Assembly (NCBI GenBank): GCA_020283715.1
Contig: JAIQCW010000199.1
Coordinates: forward strand, 1 to 21,046
DNA from: Cytauxzoon felis
Lineage: Eukaryota > Apicomplexa > Aconoidasida > Piroplasmida > Theileriidae
DNA: 21,046 nucleotides
Direction of reading: 5' to 3'
This document shows, piece by piece, positions 8,328 to 16,767 of this stretch. The position numbers were made by a program, and so were the translations under genes. Numbering within the stretch: position 1 is the stretch's first letter; each line of letters starts with the position of its first letter. The notes beneath the pieces were generated by a model. That model was not told the DNA's origin, made no database searches, and saw only the letters and a program-made list of their open reading frames with translations.

Positions 8328-10004
8328 ATGGTTGAGGGATGTTATTTCTTACGTGAAAAGTAAGAACGGGGATGTGGATGTAAATATAAATATAGTGACG
8401 TATCGTTACATTGTTATCCAGGGTTTAAAATTATTATCATTTCTAGTGGAGGTGATTATAGCAATAAAACTTGAAGTGTACTACCCGAAAGTGATCTACG
8501 GGAACTTGAGGGATAACTAAATAGAGAAGCTGTCTGCAAGACGAAGGAAGGTGGAGAAGAGCTGACGGCTGGATTAAAAGGGTTGTATTGTACCTCGAGT
8601 GGAGTGGATTATACATTGATTAGATATTTGCAAAGGAGGATGAAGAAGAAGAGGATGGATGATTTGGTTAAATTAAAGTATATATCTAATGATATAAAGG
8701 ATAAATTATATGGTAATATAAAGATTGAGAATCCATTTGATAAATATGGTGTATTACCATCTAGATTAAAAAAGACAAAGAGGAAGATAAATTCTGCTCC
8801 ATTATTTATAGATTATAATGATGGTGATTATACTAGGCGTGTTGATAATGATATGATTAATATATGTTCTACATCTAATATTCATCATACTATAACAAAT
8901 ACATCATCTACTAGTGCTACTTGTAATGATGATATCATTATTGAGGGAGGAAGTTGTGTGCAACCAATTGAAGGAGGAGGTTATATACAGTCTATAGAGG
9001 CAGGAGGGAGTTATATACAGTCTATAGATGCAGGAGGAAATTATGTACAGTCTATAGATGCAAGGTTGAAGTATGAGGAGAAGAATTTTCTTCCTTCGGA
9101 TAGAAGAAATTTCCATCCTTCAGATGCGAAGATGAAGTATAGTGGGGATACGAGGAATTTTCCTCCGAAGAATTTTCCACCCTCGAATGAGAAGAATTTT
9201 CTTCCTTCTTCACTACGTTCAGAAGGTCCTTCGTCCTCACTCCGTTCGGATCTTCCTTCAGATGAAGATAGTGTTGTGGGTATAAAATATAATTCGATAG
9301 ATGTGATAATGAAGAGATTATATAAAATGAATAAGAATCCATTTTTTGATACAGATTTAAATAAAAATTATAATTTAAAAAAATATTGGATAGAGGATGA
9401 TTATAATACTATAAATGATTTATTTATATCAATAGCTATAAATGAATTTAATTATGAGAATTATACTAGAGATTTATTTAATATATTAGATGATATAATA
9501 AATACAAAACAATTTTATATAAATAATAATTCATTACAATATACACCAAATAATTCATTACAATATACACCAAATAAATTAAATTATAATTTACATTATT
9601 CTTGTAATTATGATAATATGATTTTAGATGCATCTACTAAATCTGCATGTAAAATTTTATTAAAAATTGGTAAATCTATTAAACCATTATTACCATATGA
9701 TATTAATGATGAATTTATGCTTACTGATTCTGAAGAATATGCTAGAGTACGTAATAAATATGGTGAAATTATATATTCACCTAAATTACAAGATAATAGA
9801 TTTATGTATCGTTTTATTATATTATCTAAAGATGTAGAAAAAAAAGTTGATAAATTATATACACATAATAAACAATTTAATAAAAAATTCCTTTCAGAAT
9901 ATGAAATCACTAAAGAACTTAATATACCAATGTCATCCGGATGGGAACATTATTATCATTTCAAAAACTCACATCGAGAAATCATACTCAGAAAACCGAT
10001 ATAA
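8328..10004 (+). CDS. Cks-domain protein with long N-terminal extension (470 aa)
   Basis: Exon 1 is 8328-8359 (ATG, donor GTAAGA) and exon 2 is 8624-10004. The 264-nt intron holds a repeat element and the junction is in phase. The last 76 residues look like a Cks (cyclin-dependent kinase regulatory subunit) domain. It starts at YSPKL, has the MYRFIILSK strand, then FLSEYEITKELNIPMSSGWEHYYHF and IILRKP. The Arg in MYR, Ser and Trp in SSGW and Arg in ILRK sit where Cks proteins bind phosphate. Cks adaptors help CDKs act on phosphorylated substrates. The upstream 390 residues are unusual: a basic start, tandem repeats of the type AGGSYIQSID (about 8940-9065), F-P-P/L-P-S-rich repeats (9085-9260), and a doubled NNSLQYTP. 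Cks proteins are normally about 80-110 residues, so this is a fusion or an extended form. The stop lies about 25 nt from the ves-like coding region. Confidence 0.7.
8467..8603. repeat. Repeat element copy 8, short, in the intron of the Cks-fusion gene
   Basis: A reduced copy. It has a diverged left end (acttgaagtg), the gtgatctacgggaacttg module, the gctgtctgcaagacg hinge, an agctgacggctgga hinge, and the right end tgtacctcgagtgga. It is the smallest copy and lies in the shortest of the element-bearing introns. Confidence 0.7.
8940..9070 (+). repeat. In-frame tandem repeat in the Cks-fusion gene
   Basis: About four imperfect units encode GGxYIQSI[D/E]A-like decapeptides (SCVQPIEG, GYIQSIEA, SYIQSIDA, NYVQSIDA). 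At the DNA level the units share agttatatacagtctatag. Such repeats are prone to length change and probably form a disordered region. Confidence 0.75.
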
Positions 10005-13000
10005 TCTCATGAATATATATATATATACGATGCCTGCAGTTGTTTGAAGAAGTGTTGTGAATCTGAAAAGTGTACGTGTCCTTGTAAGAAGGAAGGTTCT
10101 AATGAACTGTGTGATTGTGCCTGTTGTTGGCGTCATGTCTTCAGATGCTACGTCTATTGTGGTCTAAAGTGTAAAGATAGTGAAGGTAGTACGTGTCAGT
10201 GTTCTGGTGCTGATGGTAAATGTCCGTGTTGTACTCCAGTTCCGGAGAAGTGTGAATGTTCATGTTGTACACCTGGTAGTAGTACAGAAAGTTCCGGTGC
10301 TGAGTGTGGACTCTGTTTCTTTCGTTCCCAATTATATTTTTGTTCCAGCTGTATTACTAATTCCAGTACTTCACTGAATATTGATTGTGGGATTAAAAGC
10401 TGTGCTTGTAATACTACTACTAGTGATCAAGCTTGCGGTAATGCTCAGGCATCTACTAATGGTAAAGCCCTGGAATATGGATGTTGTAATGGATGTAGGA
10501 TTGGATGTGGTTTACAGAGATTGGAAAAAAATATTAGTAGTTTGAATACGAATTTATGTAGAGTAAAGTGTAATGTATACAATATGAATGTTGGACTTGG
10601 TAAAATCTGTGGAACACTGTGCGGTATTTTAGATACGCTTAATAAAATTCATAAGAAGTTGTGTAATTTTGAGAAAGTTATTAAGTGTAGGACGGATAGA
10701 GTTAATTGTATGATGTCTTGTTTTAAGTGCAAGTATAATGATTTATGTAAGAAGATTTGTAGTATAGCTAGTAAGAAGGAGGATGATGATGTTAAATGTC
10801 TTGTTAAATCATTTTTTGAACAGAAAAAGAATGGTACTGGAACAGATACATGTGATTTAACTAATAGAATATTTAAGAATTCTTCATTTCTAGAGTGTAA
10901 TAGATCTTATTTTATTTTAAATGATTGTAATCTTAATACTATCTTACACATTTAAATGAAATATCTAAATCTTGGATTCTTACTTCCTATTACATAACTT
11001 CCTTGATTCTATTATAAAGAATCTAGAAAAGAATTATGATATAATTAAATCATGTACATGTGGAAATAACATTACAAGTTGTTGTTCTGTGGATGGAAAA
11101 TGTGTATGTACTATATTCTATAAATTATTTCAAGTAACTAAGAAACTTCATGATAGATATTGTAAGATTATTAATTATATGAAAGGAAAATCTGATGAAG
11201 ATTTATATAAGGTTATACCTTCATTATCCCTAACTCGATCAGTTATCTTATTAACTTCCTATTTTAATGAATATATCAAATCTGATTATATGGTTGAGGG
11301 TAGTAGTTGTGGATGTGGTAAGAATGTGTATGTAGAACCATCGTTAATTGGACATACAAGCACTCTTGTATTTAACATGTTGTTATGGTTAATCAGTACT
11401 GTTACTAATTCTACATACACAGGGTTAAAGACATGTCCGTGTCATAAATACAGTAGTAAATTAGATGAGATATTATCATCATTATGTAAGGAAATTGATG
11501 ATGATACGTCAGATGATATATTATCCAATGTAATACAATTTGTTAGTTATGTTGTGAAGGATGAATTTAGTGAGGTGAAGGAGTTTGATTATAATAAGAA
11601 GAGTGATATAGAAGGTAAGACGTTTGAGACCACTAAGTTGGGTTGCTGCTGTTGTTGTACTAAAAATAATGCGGATTGTTGTTGTAATGGTACTGATGGA
11701 AAATGTCCTTGTGGAGAAAGTGGAGAATGCTGTACCAATGATAAATGTTGCTGCAATACTAATAATGGGTGTTGTTGTATCAATGGTATAGATATTAAGA
11801 ATGGGGATGTTAAAATAGATTTATGCGACTGTTGTTGTAAGCACGTAAATGGTAAATGCAAATGTACATGTACACCAGTTTCAGAAAATAAATATTATTG
11901 CTGCTGTTTATGTGACGATAAATCTACTACATGCCCATGTACTACAGCCGCTTCTGCTTCCGCTGATTTGAAAAAATGTTGTTGCACTAAATGTAAAACG
12001 AGTGCATGTTGTCAAAATTGTGAATGTTGCAGCAAGGAAATTAAAATATGTAATTGTTGTCAATGTTTCAAATCTGATAATTTGATATCATATTGTGATT
12101 TGACGCCTAGTACTAATGGAGCATGTGGAGGCGGTAAATGTTGTTGTTGCGGTAAGAACTGTAAATGTAGTGAAATAAATGGTTGCAATGATTTAACTGG
12201 TAATGGTACATGTGGAACTGCAGGACAATATTGTTGCAATGAAAGTGACGCTAAATGTACATTAGACATATGTAAGATCACTTGTTGTATGAATAATTTG
12301 ACGAAGAATGGAACCAGTGGAAGTAAAGTTTGTCTATTGACGATAGTTAAGGATATGAAGAATTTCAGTAGGTATTTGGAGAGGATTAAGGGACGTAAAG
12401 GTGATGATAATTGTACGTGTACATGTGAAGATAATAAATGCTGTTGTGAGAAGGTAGATGGGAAATGCTGTGATATGTATTGTAAAGTTTTGAATATGTA
12501 TAAGGAAATATTTAAAAATGAAACTTCTAGTGGTGGGAAGAATGGTAACAAGGGTCAACCAGTTAGTATATGTAAGGATGGAGATAAATGCATATTCTGT
12601 ATTCTGGGCTGTTTGGAGAAGAGGGCAAAGAGTATTCAGAGTGAATATAAGAATTGTGCTGCTGAATGTTGTGATATTTCTACGACGTGTAGTAATACTG
12701 AGGATACTACATGTACAACCAGTGGTGCTTCTACATGTCCAGCAACAACAAATGGTTGTGCTACTTCAACAGCAAAAGGAACAGGAACATGCCAATGCAG
12801 TACGATATCTTCCGGATGTCCCGGCGCGAACTGCTGCGATTGCAAAGACGGTTCTCCATGCTCTATATGTAAAATTTCTCCATCTTCTATTTTTTCTTGT
12901 ATTAAAAAATTATATCGCTTCAATGATCGTTTTATTAAGAGATTAATTAATGTTAACATCACACATTTAATATCTCACCATAATTTCACATTACTTTTAA

Positions 13001-13110
13001 TTAATTTAATTACCATAAATCGCATCTACACATTAAGCGCTTTAGTAAAGTTACACTTAAAACACCTATCGATGATAGATATTTTAGCCCTATTGAACTT
13101 GAATATATAA
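10005..13110 (+). pseudogene. ves/VESA-like Cys-rich surface-antigen coding region, start-less and with a frame break
   Basis: An open frame runs from 10005 to 10955 and a second one, in another phase, from 10969 to 13110. Both encode strongly Cys/Lys/Asn-rich protein. There are dense runs of CC, CCC and CKC pairs, spacer units of the type DGKCPC, and a Cys cluster at about 11640-12300. The protein ends in a hydrophobic region with LHLKHLSMIDILALL. This composition resembles Babesia variant erythrocyte surface antigens, which are multigene, rapidly varying membrane proteins. No ATG opens the first frame, and the upstream Cks gene ends only about 25 nt before the coding similarity. Near 10950-10970 the frame shifts, and I found no GT-AG intron with matching phase. 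The simplest reading is a truncated or silent family member, of the kind that can serve as a conversion donor. An unusual intron or a sequence error are alternatives. Confidence 0.6.
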
Positions 13111-13252
13111 AAAAATTCTCGTAATAATAATGTCTAGAGTATTATTCATTCATTTTATAATTTACATCTAGTTTAATGTTTATAGTTTATTCAAATGTCA
13201 GTAGGATTTCATGTATAAAATGTAGTTTAATGTGTAATGCCTGTTAGATGAG

Positions 13253-13567
13253 ATGCCGAGTGTTAATGATGACGATGACTATGAAATATCAGATAAAGTT
13301 CTAGAAAAATGGACTAGAGAGTATGTAGATATTGAACATCCATTATTTATGCATGAAATATCAAGTTATACAAATGGTATATAAGCTGAATGTAAAGATA
13401 ATTTATTAAATTCACAATTATATTTTAATCGTGCATATGTATATCTCAAATTAGGTAAATTTATTGATGATTGTAAAAGGAGTATTAAATTTAATAAACA
13501 TAATTATAAAACGTATGTCTTATATTCATCAATACATTTATCTAAAGCTATTATCATGGATCTCTAG
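13253..13567 (+). pseudogene. TTC4/CNS1-like TPR co-chaperone remnant
   Basis: The frame starting at the ATG at 13253 encodes an acidic start, then WTREYVDIEHPLFMHEI, as in the N-terminus of TTC4/CNS1-type TPR proteins. An in-frame TAA follows at 13382-13384. The frame then continues with a TPR segment (NSQLYFNRAYVYLKLGKF, then a DDCKRSIKFNKHNYK helix) to a TAG at 13565. The first TPR helices expected between the two parts are missing, so there is an internal deletion as well as a stop. A 21-nt GT-AG segment could remove the stop but would not restore the missing helices. A GTATGT at 13513 could be a donor for an intron containing the next repeat element, with an acceptor near 14030. The short continuation would then overlap the end of PRP38 on the other strand. 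Probably a decayed gene. Confidence 0.55.
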
Positions 13568-13596
13568 CATCATTCAATATACTATCACTATCATCT

Positions 13597-14015
13597 TCCA
13601 CCTCTCTGATCCACTCGCCGTGGTGGCTTCTTCCATTTACTTCCCCCTCCAGCTCCCGTAGATCGCTTCCAGGTCCACTCGAGGTTATAAACCTTATTTC
13701 AGCGAGATATGACTAAAGTGACGATTTTTATGTTTGAAAGGATATCTCAATGAATATAAATTGTAATGAAGTGAAGATGATAAAACTCAATACAATCATC
13801 AAATTCCTCTTCAATGAAGTATTGACATCACAAATTCATTCAATAGTCATTCCATAATCTTCAGTAGTTTCCCCAGAAATTACTGAGTTCCTTCAAATTT
13901 TAGAGGTTAAAATGAAATTAGTGATTGGACCTCAAGTGGAACCTGGAAGCGATCTACGGGAGCTGAAAGGGGAAATAAATAGAGAAGCTGACGGCAGGAC
14001 TGACCTCAAGCGGAG
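13597..14015. repeat. Repeat element copy 9, long type, between the TPR remnant and PRP38
   Basis: The left outer block holds the ccactcgccgtggtgg hinge and the cccgtagatcgcttccagg module. It is followed by an internal tccactcgaggtt, the shared core (about 13690-13920), an internal gattggacctcaagtgga, the gcgatctacgggagctg module, the gctgacggcaggac hinge and the right end tgacctcaagcgga. The core ORF seen in copies 2 and 12 is interrupted here by a TAA at about 13856. Confidence 0.85.
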
Positions 14016-14055
14016 AGTTCATACAATATTAGTGTAGTTGAGATGTTAAAGATAT

Positions 14056-14699
14056 TTAGGAATGTAGATTAGATTTGTATTTTGGTAGTGAGTATTGTTC
14101 TTCGAGTACGATACGTTTAGTGAGTGGTGGTAGATCGATATCTAATAGTGTTGATTGTTTAAGGCAATCATCAACGAATTCATCCATATATTTGATAAAA
14201 TAACCTAAGATAATAATGATATGAATAAAATATTTTAAAAAAATTAACTTCCATCTGGATTCCTAAAACGTAATTTTCTATAATCTGATAGTAATGGTTC
14301 TAAAGTTTGATATATACTGAGTGATGAACCAGCTAAACGTCTATAAAAATTATAAAAGTAATATAATTCAATAACATACAGATAATAAATTCCTAAAGCT
14401 CTTAAATATTTATAGTCTTCATTTTTTATATATTCATTTATTATATCTAAATCTGGTTGTATTTGTAATAATTTCAATATTAAACATAGAAATGGTGATG
14501 GTTGACGATTACCACCAAATGTACCACCTATATATTTCAATTCTAATGCTTTATCTATTAATGATTCAGCAGTTAAACCAAAACAACTCTCTTTCCAATA
14601 AACACTATTATATATTTTATCACGTATTATTTTACCAATTAAAAATTGTGGATTCGTACCATGTATTAATGATGCTGTAGGATCTGTCCTATTAGCCAT
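14056..14699 (-). CDS. PRP38: Pre-mRNA splicing factor PRP38
   Basis: Three exons: 14699-14380, 14340-14249 and 14204-14056, with introns of 39 and 44 nt; 186 residues. The N-terminus MANRTDPTASLIHGTNPQFL, then KIIRDKIYNSVYWKESCFGL, GGTFGGNRQPSPFLCL and LRALGIYYLRLAG are the conserved PRP38 core. The 39-nt first intron has no stop and a length divisible by three. Reading through it would insert 13 residues into the helix after YYL, which the family lacks. The third exon supplies YFIKYMDEFVDDCLKQS and DLPPLTKR. PRP38 joins the U4/U6.U5 tri-snRNP and is needed for spliceosome activation. The protein stops soon after the core, without the long charged or RS tail of animal PRP38A. It lies 39 nt downstream of the L2 gene on the same strand. 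Confidence 0.92.
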
Positions 14700-14738
14700 T
14701 TATATATCATATATATTACATTAAATATCATAATATTA

Positions 14739-16597
14739 TCAATTATATTTTGTTATATTATACTTCTTCATCAATCTACCACATAACTTACGACGAATTA
14801 TGAAACCCAATGGCTTATGCCTACTACGAGTCCTATAACCATCCTTACTTATACCCCAAATCGAACATTTAGGACCATTCCTATTACCACCTATAAAAAA
14901 TATTAAGAAATTATTTACACACTAATATATATATACTCCTATAGATATCTCTCCACTCGTGGTCCAATCCACCTGAGGTTAGAACCTTATCTTCCACTCG
15001 CCGTGGAGGCTCCTCCAATTACCTCCCCGTAAACGGTAATGCCACTCCCGGAGATCGTGGCGAAGGTAATGGGATCAATACAAGGTTATGGTACAGGACC
15101 TCAGGTGGAATGCCTGGAAGCGATCTACGGGAGCTGGAAGGGGAGATAAATAGAAGAAGCCTCCACGGCGAGTGGAATGGATGGTAGTAATGTAACTTCA
15201 AGTGGATAATGACTCGCTTACTGATTTTCTTTGTGTATACATACCTCCATGTGGGTGTTTATTAGGGTTCATTGCGATACCGCGTACGGTTGGTCTCCAT
15301 CCGAGATTTCTGTTTGGTTTTTATAAGATGGTATTGGATTATATTACCTTTTGGTACCGGCTTTTTTGAGTATGACTTTGGAATGGTTCATATTAGATAA
15401 TTGACCTACGGTAGCCCAGCAATCTAAAGGGAATTGCCGAAGTTCAGTTGATGATAGACGTATAATAGCAAATTTTTCATTCTTCCTAATGGATATTGAT
15501 GAATAAAATGTACAAATTCCAAGTAAATAACTTACTCTACTAATATACAATAAATACCCGCCGATCGCGCTATCTGACCTCCAGCACCCGGCCTCAACTC
15601 AATATTATGTACAATTGTATTAACCTATAGTATATAAATAAACACCCCAAAGTATGTAGGAAGAATATATTGCTCAATAGGCAGGACTCTACTTGAGGTC
15701 CAATCCACAACGGTTCCACTAGGCGTGGAGGCCTCTTCCAATTACCTATCTCTAAAGAGTAATGCCACTCCCAGAGATCGTGGCGGAGGTGAAGGTGTAG
15801 ATGGAATGAAGAGTAGTGATTGGACCTCAAGTGGAACCCGTAGCTGATCTCAGGGAAGCGGAGGGGGAAGTAAATAGAGAAGCTGTCTGCAAGACGACCT
15901 CGGATGGAGTGGAAAGAGGTGTAGGAGTGTGACCTCAGTTGGTATGGACTTTTGACATACGGGTATATATCTGAGTGGTAGTGAATTTCCGGGTGTGATT
16001 GGTGCATATTTGCTTGCGATGAGTGTGTTACCGGGTATGATACCCATAGGGCAGAGTATATAACTGAGTACTCCATCATCATATTGTACGAGTGCTATAT
16101 GTGTACTTCTTGTTGGATCATATTCTATTCGTATCACTGTACAATTTATATCTTTTCTTTGTCTTTTAAAGTCTATTAATCTTATCCTTTGTACATGACC
16201 ACCTCCTCGATGTCGAACTACTAATCTACCGGTATCATTTCTACCACCTGTCTTCACACGTCTAATTGATAACTGTTCTAATACTCTACATTTACTCAGT
16301 CTTTGATGCACATCCATACCCTTTAACACCTTCTTATTCAGCTCCTGGAAAAGTTGGAATGATGTGCAGTATAGGTACAATGTGTAATGATAAATTTTGG
16401 AATAATATACATATTTATGATATCATACCTGTGTATATGGTAATATTAATGGTTGAATAATCTCTTTTTTTGGATAATCTGTCAATAAATCTATACATTT
16501 CGGTACTACTCTCTTTAGGTTCCCATACGATGCTATAGATTATGTCTAGATACATTTATAAATACTTACATGAAATTAATTTATGCGATACTTTCAT
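14739..16597 (-). CDS. Organellar (probably mitochondrial) ribosomal protein L2
   Basis: Seven exons: 16597-16570, 16532-16429, 16344-15961, 15624-15536, 15485-15348, 15309-15245 and 14890-14739. They give 319 residues and all phases agree. It is of bacterial L2 type: [18 protein letters not shown], then [75 protein letters not shown], and NKHPHGGG with the conserved His near the peptidyl-transferase centre. The final exon carries the [17 protein letters not shown] tail. The N-terminal exons give a basic, Ser-rich leader, which suggests import into an organelle. Mitochondrial is more likely, because piroplasm apicoplast genomes usually encode their own L2. Introns of 336 and 354 nt each carry a repeat element; the other four are 37, 84, 50 and 38 nt. 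Confidence 0.92.
14952..15206. repeat. Repeat element copy 10, in the last intron of L2
   Basis: The left end is tccactcgtggtccaatcc and the right end is gtaacttcaagtgga. Modules: ccactcgccgtggagg hinge, ccactcccggagatcgtgg hairpin module, an internal acctcaggtgga, the gcgatctacgggagctgg module, and a second hinge (cctccacggcgagtgga). The two hinges are inverted copies of each other and could pair into a long stem. Confidence 0.85.
15688..15945. repeat. Repeat element copy 11, in the third intron of L2
   Basis: The left end is tctacttgaggtccaatcc; the right end is diverged (gtgacctcagttgg). Modules: ccactaggcgtgg hinge, ccactcccagagatcgtgg hairpin module, an internal gattggacctcaagtgga, the cagctgatctcagggaagcgg module and the gctgtctgcaagacg hinge. 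The right end lies about 15 nt from the donor of the host intron. Confidence 0.8.
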
Positions 16598-16767
16598 TAT
16601 TTATATAGAAAAGGTTACCAGGGTAGGAATTAAATATACTTATTGATTGATGGTATTTTTTTCATCCTCATCACTACCTCCTATACACCTTTACTCTAGG
16701 TAACCCCCTCTATTGGTATATTCTTTGTAGATGTACTACCTCTATATCTAAATTATATCTACCCTCG
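16598..16767. promoter_or_regulatory. Divergent promoter region between L2 and NOP14
   Basis: The start codons of two divergent housekeeping genes are separated by 170 nt, so both promoters must fit here. It is richer in C/T than the other spacers, with a ggtaacccc sequence near 16700 and an inverted ggttacc near 16613. No known factor site was identified. Confidence 0.35.

Noticed and set aside
10029..10072. An ATG at 10029 with a 32-nt intron as the start of the ves-like gene
   Set aside because: The proposed intron is itself Cys/Lys-rich coding sequence in frame with the rest, and it is shorter than any other intron here.
11589..12962. Gln/Leu/Val-rich ORFs antisense to, or in other frames of, the ves-like region
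   Set aside because: They mirror the TGT/TGC Cys codons of the sense frame and are compositional artefacts.
14341..14379. A 13-residue insertion in PRP38
   Set aside because: The segment starts GTATGT, ends TATAG, is AT-rich and has no counterpart in PRP38 proteins. It is a stop-free in-frame intron.
15536..15558. An earlier L2 exon 4 end at the GTATTT near 15558
   Set aside because: It gives a phase mismatch with exon 5. The GTAAGT at 15535 keeps phase and restores the expected AG-x-x-x-x-L-V/x-E-K-N-E-K-F segment.
15594..16082. A 162-codon minus-strand ORF over the L2 intron
   Set aside because: It is a shadow in another frame of L2 exon 3 and of the repeat element, with no independent homology.
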